Shown here one piece after another: positions 1 through 7,052 of a stretch of 39,617 nucleotides of DNA (position 1 is the first letter of the stretch; every line of letters starts with the position of its first letter). A program made the position numbers and the translations under genes. This DNA is from UBA5189 sp035631615 (GTDB taxonomy: Bacteria; Chloroflexota; Limnocylindria; Limnocylindrales; CSP1-4). The DNA is taken from positions 1 through 39,617 of the forward strand of contig DASQIK010000004.1 of assembly GCA_035631615.1 (NCBI GenBank). Direction: 5' to 3'. The notes under the pieces were generated by a model that searched no databases, was not told the DNA's origin, and saw nothing but the letters and a program-made list of their open reading frames with translations.

Positions 1-1
1 C

Positions 2-373
2 ATGCCGACGCTGCCCAGCTGCTGCGTCGGCCGTTCGCGGCGCGTCTGGGCCGTCTACGAGCCGCTGACGTTCCACCGAACCGCGGCGATGCTCACCGAG
101 TTCGCCGACGCGCTTGCGGAGGCCGACGCGGTGGCGGTCGCGAACATCTGGGCCAGCCGTGATCTCGACACGTCCGTGACCTCGTCCGGGATCCTGGCGG
201 CGGCAGTTCGCGCCCGCCGCCCCGGTCTGACCGCACTTGCGCCCGGCAGCGTCGAGGAGACGGCCGCCTGGCTGGCCCGGAACGTTCGGCCCGGTGACGC
301 CGTGCTCGTGATGGGCGGTGGCAAGAGCTACCGCATCGCCGAATTGCTGCTCAAGGCGCTCGAAATGTCCTGA
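2..373 (+). CDS. murC: UDP-N-acetylmuramate--L-alanine ligase, C-terminal part (5' truncated by window edge)
   Basis: Cytoplasmic peptidoglycan precursor synthesis: ATP-dependent addition of L-Ala to UDP-MurNAc. Only the third (ligand-binding) Mur ligase domain is present, about 115 residues. Visible family landmarks are the RVWAVYEPLTFHRT strand (MurC usually has RxxAVFQPHTYxRT), an Asp/Ala-rich helix and the closing PGDAVLVMGGG loop before the last helix. The start shown is just the window edge. Oddity: the family motif that should come just before RVWAVYEP (HHxxE/D...LL) can be read in the neighbouring frame at 1-27 (HADAAQLLR), so there may be a single-base frameshift between about 27 and 45; the evidence is thin because the rest lies outside the window. 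Mpl is the alternative assignment, but the YEPLTFHRT motif favours MurC. Confidence 0.8.
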   Translation: MPTLPSCCVGRSRRVWAVYEPLTFHRTAAMLTEFADALAEADAVAVANIWASRDLDTSVTSSGILAAAVRARRPGLTALAPGSVEETAAWLARNVRPGDAVLVMGGGKSYRIAELLLKALEMS

Positions 374-470
374 TTGCCGTTCGGCCGCGGTCGGGCATAC
401 TGGCGGCCGACAGCAACCGCAGCTCCGGTGTGGGCATCCGCCGCGCCGGCCCAGGGGGAGGCAACCGACG

Positions 471-962
471 GTGAGTGGCGAGGTCTCGTTCGACGTCGTC
501 AGCGAGTTCGATGCCATGGAGCTGCGCAACGCGCTGGACCAGGTCCGGCGGGAGACGGCCCAGCGATACGACTTCCGGGGCGCGACCGTCGACCTCGACC
601 AGGGCAAGGACGAGCTCACCCTCCTGACCGACGACGAGTTCCGGGCGAACGCGGTCAAGGACCTCATCCTGTCCAAGGCGGTCCGGCGCGGCCTGTCGCT
701 GAAGGTCTTCGAGTTCGGCCCGGTCGAGCCGGCCGGCGGCAACAAGGTCCGCCAGAAGATCGCCCTGCGCCACGGCCTGCCGGAGGACCTGGCGAAGCGG
801 ATCCAGAAGCTGATTCGCGACGAGTTCCCCAAGGTCAAGTCCCAGATTCAGGGCGACGCGGTCCGTGTCTCCGGCAAGAGCAAGGACGACCTCCAGCGGG
901 TCATCACGCGCCTGCGCGGGCTCGACGAGGTCGTCGAGCTCCAGTTCGAGAACTACCGGTAG
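471..962 (+). CDS. yajQ: YajQ family nucleotide-binding protein (UPF0234)
   Basis: A 163-residue cytoplasmic protein, the usual length for YajQ. Family members have two ferredoxin-like folds and some bind cyclic di-GMP, acting as transcriptional co-regulators. The N-terminal SFDVVSEFDAMELRNALDQ and the segment RYDFRGATVDL are diagnostic, and the C-terminal VVELQFENYR matches the usual family end. The GTG at 471 is chosen because an AGGGGGAG Shine-Dalgarno stretch (452-459) lies about 11 nt upstream and the encoded protein begins exactly where the family begins; the same frame extends upstream but is not family-like. A weak CATACT hexamer near 396-401 could be its -10. Downstream it is followed after 4 nt by a small membrane ORF and the ThDP enzyme. 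Which ligand or role applies here cannot be read from sequence. Confidence 0.93.
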   Translation: MSGEVSFDVVSEFDAMELRNALDQVRRETAQRYDFRGATVDLDQGKDELTLLTDDEFRANAVKDLILSKAVRRGLSLKVFEFGPVEPAGGNKVRQKIALRHGLPEDLAKRIQKLIRDEFPKVKSQIQGDAVRVSGKSKDDLQRVITRLRGLDEVVELQFENYR

Positions 963-966
963 CCGC

Positions 967-1068
967 GTGGCAGCCTCGATCGCCGCCCGCGTGCTCGTGA
1001 TCCTCGTGGTCCTGATGGTCGTCATCAGCCTCGTGCTGACCTCGCTGCCGCATCCGGTGCCGGGATGA
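967..1068 (+). CDS. 33-residue single-pass membrane peptide, unrecognised
   Basis: A GTG-started ORF of 33 codons lies between yajQ (4 nt gap) and the ThDP enzyme, and its TGA overlaps that gene's ATG as ATGA. The peptide is Met-Ala-Ala-Ser-Ile-Ala-Ala-Arg followed by an uninterrupted hydrophobic run of about 17 residues rich in Val/Leu/Ile and a short SLPHPVPG tail, which looks like a single transmembrane helix. I do not recognise a family. Support for it being real: operon-like placement, the precise overlap and G/C third positions. Against: very short, and no Shine-Dalgarno can be separated from yajQ coding sequence. It may simply couple translation of the downstream enzyme. Confidence 0.45.
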   Translation: MAASIAARVLVILVVLMVVISLVLTSLPHPVPG

Positions 1069-2852
1069 CCGACATCGACGCGGCGGAGCTCGACCTGGCG
1101 CCGTCGGCGGAGGAGCCGGCTGCAGCCGCGACCGAAGCGCCCGTGGTCGAGGCGCCGGCCGAGGTGGCCGCCACGGCAGAACCGGCAACGCCCGCGCAGC
1201 CGATGACGGTCGGGCGGATGTTCGCCGACGCCATCCGGCGCGCCGGGGTGCGCTGGGCCTTCACGGTGCCGGGCGAGAGCTTCCTGGGCCTGCTCGAGGG
1301 CCTCGAGGCGGTCGGCATCAACGTGGTCGCGACGCGGCACGAGGGCGCGGCGGCGTTCATGGCCGAGGCCCACGCGCAGCTGACCGGCCGGCCCGCTGCC
1401 TGCATCGGCACCCGCGCCGTCGGCGGCTCGAACCTCGCGATCGGGATCCACACCGCGTACTCGGACTCGAGCCCGATGTTCGCGTTCGTCGGCCAGGTCG
1501 AGCGACGCAACCGCGGCCGAGAGGGCTTCCAGGAGATCGACGTCACCGAGTCGATCGGGCGGCTCGCCAAGTGGTCGGCGGAGCCGACGGACATCGCCTC
1601 TGCCGCGCAAGCCGCCGTCGACGCCGTGGACCAGGCGCTGAACGGCCGCCCGGGCCCGGTGGTCCTCTCGGTCGCCGAGGACCTCCTCGACGAGATGGTC
1701 CCGGTCGACCAGCAGCCCACGCTCAACCGCGTCCCGCCCCCACGGCCGTCCGATGACCAGGTGCGCGACGTCCTCCAGCTGCTCGCCTGCGCGGAGCGGC
1801 CCGTGATCCTCGCGGGCGCGGGCGTGCTGCGGGCGCGGACCTCGAATGACCTCGTCCGCCTGGCCGAGCTGCTTCGCGTACCCGTCGTCGCGTCGTGGCG
1901 ACGCGGCGACGTGATCTCGAACGACCATCCGCTCTTCCTTGGCATGACCGGCTACGGCTCGCCGTCGGTGGTCAAGGAGCGCCTCGCGGGCGCGGACGCC
2001 ATGCTGGTGATCGGATGCCGGCTGGGCGAGATCACGACGTTCGACTGGACGGTTCCCGGCCCGGGCACGCGCTGGGCGCACGTCGACATCGCGCCCGGCA
2101 TGGTCGCGCCCGACCTCCCGCCCGCCGCGCTGACGGTCACCGCTGATGCGCGGCTGTTCCTGCGGGCAGCCGTCTCGCGACTCGACACGCGGGGCGTGCT
2201 CGATGCCGCCGGCGCCGATGCGAGGTCCGTCCGAAACGCAGAGGATCGCGCCGCCTGGGAGGCAGCGACGGTCGTCGACGCGCACCCATGGTCCGGCCCC
2301 GGCGTGCACCCCGGCCGCGTCGTCACCACGGTCCGGACGCTCCTGCCGGACGACGGCATCGTCACGACCGACGCCGGCAGCTTCGGGACATGGGCGGCAC
2401 GCGGCTTCCGCTTCCGCCGCCCCGGCACCTTCCTCGGGTCGACGTCGGGCGCGATGGGCTATGGCCTGCCGGCGGCGATCGCGGCCGGTCTCGTGCATCG
2501 GGATCGAGCGGTCGTCGCGCTCGTCGGCGACGGCGGCCTGGGCATGACCCTTGCCGAGGTCGAGACGGCCGTCCGCTGCGGCCTGCGCACGGTGATCCTC
2601 GTCTTCGACAACCAGGCCTATGGGATGATCCGCACCTACCAGGAGCGCCGACCCGGAGGCGCCGCGGTTGCGACCGACCTGGGACCGATCGACTTCGCCG
2701 CCGCCGGCCGCGCCCTGGGCGCGCGCGCGGTGCGAGTCGAGGACGACGCGGCCTTCGAGCCGGCCCTGCGCCAGGCGCTCGTGTCCGATCGCCCGACCGT
2801 CATCCACCTCGTCGTCGATCGTCGATGGGAGGGCGTCGAGAGCCGACCGTGA
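1065..2852 (+). CDS. Thiamine-diphosphate-dependent enzyme, acetolactate synthase-like
   Basis: A 595-residue enzyme with the three domains of the acetohydroxyacid synthase/pyruvate oxidase superfamily: N-terminal PYR domain with the activating glutamate in ATRHEGAAAF (E93), central Rossmann-like domain (about 230-370), and C-terminal PP domain with the metal/ThDP motif GDGGLGM (from about 488) closing with DNQAYG. The first ~45 residues are an Ala/Glu/Pro-rich extension outside the fold and probably disordered. These enzymes decarboxylate a 2-keto acid and transfer the activated aldehyde; the actual substrate is not visible. No regulatory small subunit (IlvN) follows, and the neighbours are a J-domain gene and YajQ, so a dedicated branched-chain biosynthetic role is unlikely. 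Start by ATGA overlap with the preceding small ORF; its TGA overlaps the next GTG. Confidence 0.9.
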   Translation: MTDIDAAELDLAPSAEEPAAAATEAPVVEAPAEVAATAEPATPAQPMTVGRMFADAIRRAGVRWAFTVPGESFLGLLEGLEAVGINVVATRHEGAAAFMAEAHAQLTGRPAACIGTRAVGGSNLAIGIHTAYSDSSPMFAFVGQVERRNRGREGFQEIDVTESIGRLAKWSAEPTDIASAAQAAVDAVDQALNGRPGPVVLSVAEDLLDEMVPVDQQPTLNRVPPPRPSDDQVRDVLQLLACAERPVILAGAGVLRARTSNDLVRLAELLRVPVVASWRRGDVISNDHPLFLGMTGYGSPSVVKERLAGADAMLVIGCRLGEITTFDWTVPGPGTRWAHVDIAPGMVAPDLPPAALTVTADARLFLRAAVSRLDTRGVLDAAGADARSVRNAEDRAAWEAATVVDAHPWSGPGVHPGRVVTTVRTLLPDDGIVTTDAGSFGTWAARGFRFRRPGTFLGSTSGAMGYGLPAAIAAGLVHRDRAVVALVGDGGLGMTLAEVETAVRCGLRTVILVFDNQAYGMIRTYQERRPGGAAVATDLGPIDFAAAGRALGARAVRVEDDAAFEPALRQALVSDRPTVIHLVVDRRWEGVESRP

Positions 2853-3370
2853 GCGCTTCCCGCGACCCGTACGAGGTCTTGGGCGTACCTCGGAACGCTT
2901 CGACGCGCCAGATCCGTGCGGCGTACGTCTCGCGGGCACGGCGGGCCCACCCCGACCTCGTCGGGACGCGTGGGCTCGACGTCATGCGCGCCCTCAACGA
3001 GGCCTGGGCGGTCCTCAAGGACGAGGCGCGCCGGGCACAGCTCGACTTCGCAAGCGGTACTCGGGGCACGGGAGGAGGTGCCGGGACGCCCGCGAGCGGC
3101 GCCGCCTCGGGCCCGCGGCGCGACGACCCGAACGTGCCCTTCTGGACGGGCGCCCACGGCCCGGCACCGGGCAGGCCGCACGGCTCCGTCCTCGATTTCG
3201 GCATCTTCGCCGGCTGGTCGCTCGGCGAGATCATGCGTCGGGACCGCGGCTACCTGATGTGGCTGCGGGATCGTGCGGAGGGCGAGCCCTACGCCGCGGA
3301 GATCGCGCGGCTGCTGGAGTCGTCCGCCGCGGAGCAGCCCGAGCAGCGCCCGTACCGGCGGCGCTCCTAG
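2849..3370 (+). CDS. J-domain protein with C-terminal FG-x3-G-x-x-L module
   Basis: A 173-residue protein. Residues 6-65 are a J domain (DPYEVLGVPRNAS... RRAHPDLV), with the HPD tripeptide that stimulates Hsp70 ATPase intact. A Gly/Ala-rich linker (about 70-95) leads to a C-terminal piece with FGIFAGWSLGEI and YLMWLRDRAEG. This resembles the small FGKYxGxxL...YLxWL module found in DUF3820/exonuclease-associated proteins (assignment by eye). It lacks the Gly/Phe region and zinc-binding cysteines of true DnaJ, so it is an accessory co-chaperone with a probable targeting module. The GTG start overlaps the TGA of the ThDP enzyme (GTGA), implying coupled translation. Its stop overlaps the stop of a convergent small gene. 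Confidence 0.85.
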   Translation: MSASRDPYEVLGVPRNASTRQIRAAYVSRARRAHPDLVGTRGLDVMRALNEAWAVLKDEARRAQLDFASGTRGTGGGAGTPASGAASGPRRDDPNVPFWTGAHGPAPGRPHGSVLDFGIFAGWSLGEIMRRDRGYLMWLRDRAEGEPYAAEIARLLESSAAEQPEQRPYRRRS

Positions 3371-3573
3371 GCGCGCTTGCGCCGCCGGCGCTTGGGCGGG
3401 TCGTCTGCGGCCTTGGCCTGCGCGTCCTGGATCTGCTTGAACACCTTGCCCATGCCTGGCTGCATCAGGGCGCGGGCCTCGGCGTCGGCCTCGCGGTCGC
3501 GCCGGCGGATGCGGGCGGCCTCACGGGCGTCGAGGTCGTCGGGCTCGAGGGCCGGGTCGTCGCCAGTGCGCAT
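3367..3573 (-). CDS. Small highly basic protein, unrecognised
   Basis: A 68-residue ORF whose TAG overlaps the stop of the convergent J-domain gene. It starts acidic (MRTGDDPALEPDDLDARE), passes through an Arg/Asp helix, contains GMGKVFKQIQDAQAKA, and ends with an Arg/Lys tail (KRRRRKRA). This composition could suit nucleic-acid or ribosome binding, but no family is recognised. The ATG is the only start in frame near the end. A GACGAT hexamer ends exactly 6 nt upstream of it, a near match to the leaderless -10 pattern seen elsewhere in the window. It faces away from the GNAT gene. Confidence 0.5.
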   Translation of the reverse strand: MRTGDDPALEPDDLDAREAARIRRRDREADAEARALMQPGMGKVFKQIQDAQAKAADDPPKRRRRKRA

Positions 3574-3630
3574 CGGCGGATCGTCGGGCGTGCGGGCGCC
3601 GGAGTCAACAACCCGCCGTCCGGCCTCCGG

Positions 3631-3636
3631 TAGGCT
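3631..3636 (+). promoter_or_regulatory. -10 hexamer of leaderless GNAT gene
   Basis: TAGGCT followed by exactly 6 nt and the ATG at 3643. No Shine-Dalgarno is present. Same geometry as many other starts in this window. Confidence 0.6.
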
Positions 3637-3642
3637 GTTCGA

Positions 3643-4443
3643 ATGGCCGATGACATGCCGGCGTCGGACGAGAAGCTGAAGCGGGAGCGCGCCGGCAGCT
3701 ACCGGACCGCGGATGGCCGGTTCACCGTCGAGCAGACCTCGAGCGGCTGGCTGGTCATGGACGGCAAGCAGACCGACGAGCTCGGCCTGGCACTGGCCCG
3801 CGGGCCGTTCGCGACGATCGACGCGGCGAAGGCAGCGATCTCGGCCGCCCGGACCGGGCCGGCGCCGACCTCGGCGGTGAAGGCCGCCCCGGCCCCCAAG
3901 CCGGCTCGCAAGGGTGCTGTCGGACCCGCCGGCACGACCAGGGGCGGCACGAGGAAGGCGGACGAAACCGAACCGGTGCCTGCTCCAAAGCGGGCGCTGC
4001 GCAGGGCGCCCGCCCCACCGCGGCGGGAGGTCGTGATCCGCGAGTTCCGGACCGTCGACGGCGATGCGCTGCGGACACTCTGGGGCGAGGCCGGGTTCGG
4101 CTCGCTCGGAGACGACGATAGGAGCCTCGCTCGGCTTGCGCGGCGCAACCCCGGCCTGGTGCTGGTCGCGGCCGACGGCAGCCGCGTCGTCGGATCGGCG
4201 CTCGGGGCGTGGGACGGCCGGCGCGGCTGGATCTACCACGTCGTGATTGCGCCGACGCATCGCCGGCGCGGCATCGCGACGCGCCTCGTTGGCCAGATCG
4301 AGTCCGCCCTGGTCAGCCTCGGCTGCCCGAAGGCCAACGTGATGATCCGGCCGGATGCCGACGGCGGCACCGGGTTCTGGACCGCGCGCGGCTATGCGAT
4401 GAGCGCCGCACGGCAGTACGGCAAGGAGCTCGAGGACAGCTAA
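3643..4443 (+). CDS. GNAT family N-acetyltransferase with N-terminal accessory domain
   Basis: A 266-residue protein. The C-terminal ~140 residues are a GNAT fold: VVIREFRTVDGDALRTLW (strand 1/helix 1), a central WIYHVVIAP strand 4, the acetyl-CoA pyrophosphate loop HRRRGIATRL (R207-A212 region) and a closing GFWTARGYAMS segment typical of RimI-like acetyltransferases. The acceptor is unknown. Residues 15-70 form a small separate domain (SYRTADGRFTVEQTSSGWLVMDGKQ) resembling short DUF2188-like beta modules, followed by an Ala/Pro/Lys linker of about 60 residues that should be disordered. The start is fixed by the -10 element 6 nt upstream. Monocistronic; 51 nt separate its stop from the convergent MoaD-like gene. 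Confidence 0.85.
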   Translation: MADDMPASDEKLKRERAGSYRTADGRFTVEQTSSGWLVMDGKQTDELGLALARGPFATIDAAKAAISAARTGPAPTSAVKAAPAPKPARKGAVGPAGTTRGGTRKADETEPVPAPKRALRRAPAPPRREVVIREFRTVDGDALRTLWGEAGFGSLGDDDRSLARLARRNPGLVLVAADGSRVVGSALGAWDGRRGWIYHVVIAPTHRRRGIATRLVGQIESALVSLGCPKANVMIRPDADGGTGFWTARGYAMSAARQYGKELEDS

Positions 4444-4494
4444 CGGCGCTCGTATCATGCGGGCGTGGCTGCTGCGACGCTGCCATCGCTCCGC

Positions 4495-4758
4495 TCAGCC
4501 GCCCGAGACCGCGGGGACGACGTGCACGACCGCGTCGCTCGGTACGGGCGTCGAGAGGCCAGCGCGCTCGCCGGCCACGAAGACGTTGATGTGCGTGCGG
4601 AGCGTCGGGCCGGCATCGAGGAGGCGGTTGCGGATGCCCGGGACCTGGGCGTCGAGGTCGGCGATCAGCTCGGCGACCGTCGAGCCGCGCGCGTTGACCC
4701 GTCGCGGCGCGCCCGGAAAGAGGGCGACCAGGGAGCGCGGCAGGTGGACGTCGGCCAT
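4495..4758 (-). CDS. MoaD/ThiS-like ubiquitin-fold sulfur carrier
   Basis: An 87-residue beta-grasp protein ending VSGG, the C-terminal di-glycine that in MoaD/ThiS is adenylated and thiocarboxylated by an E1-like enzyme. The start MADVHLPRSLVALFPG, the VNARGSTVAELIADLD helix and the INVFVAGE strand match the MoaD family. The ATG at 4758 gives the usual family length; the frame extends upstream as an antisense shadow of the propeller gene. It lies 31 nt downstream of the Asp-box propeller gene on the same strand and is presumably co-transcribed with it. No molybdopterin or thiamine biosynthesis gene and no E1/MoeB is present in the window, so a dedicated sulfur-transfer or conjugation role with the propeller is possible but unproven. 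Confidence 0.8.
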   Translation of the reverse strand: MADVHLPRSLVALFPGAPRRVNARGSTVAELIADLDAQVPGIRNRLLDAGPTLRTHINVFVAGERAGLSTPVPSDAVVHVVPAVSGG

Positions 4759-4789
4759 GCGGCCCGTTCCGATCGAGCGGCGGACGGGC

Positions 4790-5863
4790 TCAGTCGATGA
4801 CCGCCGCCTCGACCGACCAGATCGCCGGCAGGTTATCCGCGACGAGACTCCAGCTTCGGCCCTCGTCCCGGCTGCCATACACCTGACCGGTGCTCGTCCC
4901 GAAGTACACGCCGACCGGGTCCAGCCGGTCGACCGCCATCGCCTCGCGCAGGACCGCGACGTAGGCGTCGTGCGTGGGCAGCCCGTCGTCGCTGCGAACC
5001 CAAGAATCGCCACCGTCGTTCGTGCGCCAGACCGCGGCGTGGCCCTCGGGCATGAGCCGACCATCCTCGGGCAGGGTCAGCGGGATCGTCCAGACGGTCT
5101 TCGGGTCACGCGGGTGGGCACCCATCGGGAACCCGAACTCGGTCGGCAGGCCCGCCGTGATCTCCTCCCACTGCCTGCCGCCGTCGCTCGAGCGGTAGAC
5201 GCCGCAATGGTTCTGCTGGTACAGGTGCTCGCCGCCGTCGGCGGCCATCACCAGCTTGTGCACGCACTGGCCGAACTCGGGATAGACGTCCGGCTGGAAG
5301 CCGGCGCGCACGCCCTTGTTGCGCGTCTCCCAGGTGGCGCCGCCGTCCTGCGTCTCGAACGCGCCGACGGACGAGATGCCGACCCAGACGCGATCCGCAT
5401 CCGTGGGGGAGGGGACGATCGAGTGGAGGATCAGGCCGCCATTGCCCGGTTGCCACTCGGGCCGGCTGGGATGGTTCGTCAGGCCCTCGACGTGCTGCCA
5501 CGTCGCGCCGCCGTCGCGGCTCCTGAACAGACCGGCCGGTTCCACGCCGGCGTAGATCACGTCGCGCCCGCTCGCGAGGTTCCAGATCGTCGTGACCTTC
5601 TCGGCGTCGTCGCCGTACGTCAGGCCCTCGCTGGAATGCGTCCACGTCTCGCCCAGGTCGTCGCTGCGCCAGACGGCGGGTCCGTACCAGTTGCTCCCGC
5701 CGGCGGCCATGATCGCGCCCGACGCCGGATCCAGGATCGCGTCGTGGATCGGCCAGCCCTCGCACAGGGGTCCACGAACGGCCCAGTCGTCCCGGTCCTC
5801 GTGGCCATCGAGCACGAACAGGCCCTTGCGCGTGCCGACCAGCAGCGCGACTCGCTTTGCCAT
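4790..5863 (-). CDS. Asp-box (BNR) beta-propeller protein, sialidase/VPS10-like
   Basis: A 357-residue protein beginning MAKRVALLVGTRKGLFVLDG and containing six Asp-box-like motifs (SDDLGETW, SRDGGATW, TQDGGATW, SSDGGRQW, TNDGGDSW, SRDEGRSW), one per propeller blade. It has no signal peptide, so it is cytoplasmic. The sialidase Arg triad and active-site Tyr/Glu cannot be identified, so enzymatic sialidase activity should not be assumed despite how databases usually name the family. Start at ATG 5863, supported by GGAGGA ending 5 nt upstream. It is followed by the MoaD-like gene; pairing of this propeller with a MoaD/ThiS protein recurs in actinobacterial and related genomes as far as I recall. 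A TAGGCT -10 at 5922-5927 is the likely promoter, with a ~50 nt leader. Confidence 0.85.
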   Translation of the reverse strand: MAKRVALLVGTRKGLFVLDGHEDRDDWAVRGPLCEGWPIHDAILDPASGAIMAAGGSNWYGPAVWRSDDLGETWTHSSEGLTYGDDAEKVTTIWNLASGRDVIYAGVEPAGLFRSRDGGATWQHVEGLTNHPSRPEWQPGNGGLILHSIVPSPTDADRVWVGISSVGAFETQDGGATWETRNKGVRAGFQPDVYPEFGQCVHKLVMAADGGEHLYQQNHCGVYRSSDGGRQWEEITAGLPTEFGFPMGAHPRDPKTVWTIPLTLPEDGRLMPEGHAAVWRTNDGGDSWVRSDDGLPTHDAYVAVLREAMAVDRLDPVGVYFGTSTGQVYGSRDEGRSWSLVADNLPAIWSVEAAVID

Positions 5864-6242
5864 CTCGGTCCTCCGGTGTGCTGGCGCCGCCCGGAGCGGC
5901 GCGGGTTCGTCGTCCACCCTCAGCCTATCCGAGAGTGGCGCGGCGGGGAGCGCAATGACGCCTGGGCGGCTCGACGATCCCCACACACCGAGTCACGACG
6001 TGCCGCCCGATGCGCGCCACCCTCGTCGACGTGGTCCGGGGCCAGCCGGACGGGCGGCGCCCGGATCGCCCTGTACGCGGCCACGCGTCCGTTCGTCATC
6101 GACTCGTTCCGGGTCGCCGCGACTTCTGAGAAACTCGTGCCGAAGGATGTCGATTTCGGGGCGGGCCGCTCGACGTAGTGGTAGAGCGATGCTCGAGCCG
6201 GACGGACGATCCGACCGGCCCGCTCGACCGGAAGGAACCGCG
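5864..6242. other. Divergent intergenic region (propeller operon / ECF42 module)
   Basis: About 380 nt without a convincing gene. The left end carries the Shine-Dalgarno (GGAGGA) and a TAGGCT -10 (5922-5927, minus strand) for the propeller gene. The right end carries an ECF42-type promoter (6148-6174) and a GGAAGGA ribosome site before 6243. I see nothing interpretable between about 5930 and 6145: no family-like reading frame and no strong palindrome. Confidence 0.6.
6148..6174 (+). promoter_or_regulatory. ECF42-type sigma promoter (TGTCGA-N17-CGAC)
   Basis: TGTCGA at 6148-6153 and CGAC at 6171-6174, separated by exactly 17 nt, about 69 nt before the first DGPF-domain gene. This matches, from memory, the bipartite motif reported for ECF42-group sigma factors (TGTCGA at -35, CGA[A/T/C] at -10). 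The sigma gene of that group is the third gene of the operon, so positive autoregulation is predicted. Confidence 0.7.
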
Positions 6243-6659
6243 ATGCGCGTGATGGTCATCATCAGCAACACGCCGGCCTCCGAGGCCGTGCCTCCGCCGA
6301 CGGGGACCCTCGAGGCGATGGGCCGGTTCAACGAGGAGCTTGTCAACGCGGGCGTTCTCCTTGCGGGCGACGGCCTGACCTCGAGCGCCCGCGGCGCCCG
6401 CGTCCGGTTCGACGGCGACCGCCGAACGGTCACCGACGGGCCGTTCACCGAGGCCAAGGAGCTCGTCGCCGGCTACTGGATCTGGCAGGTCCGGTCGCTC
6501 GACGAGGCCATCGAATGGCTCAAGCAAGCGCCGTTCGGCGGCGGCATGGAGGTCGAGATCCGGCCCGTCGCCGAGCCGGACGACTTCGGCGCCGAGCTGA
6601 CCCCCGAGCTGCGGGCCCAGGACGCCCGCCTCCGAGCCACCGGCGAATCACGCGCCTAG
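6243..6659 (+). CDS. DGPF/YCII-domain protein (ECF42-associated), paralogue 1
   Basis: A 138-residue cytoplasmic dimeric alpha+beta barrel protein of the YCII-related (DGPF) family. It carries the family signature TDGPFTEAKELVAGYWIWQV, preceded by a beta-strand start MRVMVIISN and followed by the helix SLDEAIEWLKQAPF. Catalysis has not been established for the family as far as I know; DGPF proteins are the conserved neighbours and presumed regulatory partners or targets of ECF42 sigma factors. A GGAAGGA Shine-Dalgarno precedes the ATG. It is first in the operon, directly behind the TGTCGA promoter; the next gene starts 28 nt after its stop. The C-terminal ~20 residues are charged and variable. 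Confidence 0.9.
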   Translation: MRVMVIISNTPASEAVPPPTGTLEAMGRFNEELVNAGVLLAGDGLTSSARGARVRFDGDRRTVTDGPFTEAKELVAGYWIWQVRSLDEAIEWLKQAPFGGGMEVEIRPVAEPDDFGAELTPELRAQDARLRATGESRA

Positions 6660-6687
6660 CCCAGACGACACGAAAGGCGACATTGAC

Positions 6688-7041
6688 ATGCGCTACTTCA
6701 TGTACACGACCCCTGACCCGGCCAACCCACCCCCGCCCCCCACGCCCGAGATGTTCGAGGAGATGGAGAAGTTCATCGAGGAGTCGTTCCGGAGCGGCGT
6801 CCTCGAGACGACCGGCGCGCTCGATCCCCAGGTCACGAGGATCGAGAATTCGAAGGGCGCCTTCACCTTGACCGACGGCCCGTTCACCGAGGCCAAGGAG
6901 CTGGTCGTGGGCTGGGCGATCATCAACGTTCCGACCAAGGAGGAAGCGATCGCGCTGTCCAAGCGGTTCTGGGGGATCGTCGGCGACGGCACCGGGATCA
7001 TCCAGCGCATCCTCGAGCCCGGCGAACAGCCCGGCTCCTGA
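6688..7041 (+). CDS. DGPF/YCII-domain protein (ECF42-associated), paralogue 2
   Basis: A 117-residue second DGPF protein. It has MRYFMYT at the start, the signature TDGPFTEAKELVVGWAIINV and a final helix/strand ending in IIQRILEP. Compared with paralogue 1 it carries a Pro-rich insertion (TPDPANPPPPPTPE) before the first helix. GAAAGG upstream of the ATG serves as ribosome site. It lies between paralogue 1 and the sigma factor in one transcription unit. Having two DGPF genes is common in ECF42 loci; the duplication may provide two inputs, though the signal is unknown. Confidence 0.9.
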   Translation: MRYFMYTTPDPANPPPPPTPEMFEEMEKFIEESFRSGVLETTGALDPQVTRIENSKGAFTLTDGPFTEAKELVVGWAIINVPTKEEAIALSKRFWGIVGDGTGIIQRILEPGEQPGS

Positions 7042-7052
7042 GCCGGACCCTG

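Noticed and set aside
351..2939. 862-codon open frame on the minus strand across yajQ and the ThDP enzyme
   Set aside because: Arg/Gly/Asp-rich low-complexity translation with no motifs; it is the antisense shadow of two well-supported genes, as expected at this GC content.
4457..6178. 573-codon plus-strand frame over the MoaD-like and propeller genes
   Set aside because: Antisense to genes with clear Asp-box and MoaD motifs and a good ribosome site; no protein family content.
6171..6200. TAGTGGTAGAGC, resembling a tRNA D-arm
   Set aside because: No acceptor stem, anticodon arm or TTCRANNC arm at the right distances; it overlaps the ECF42-type promoter region.
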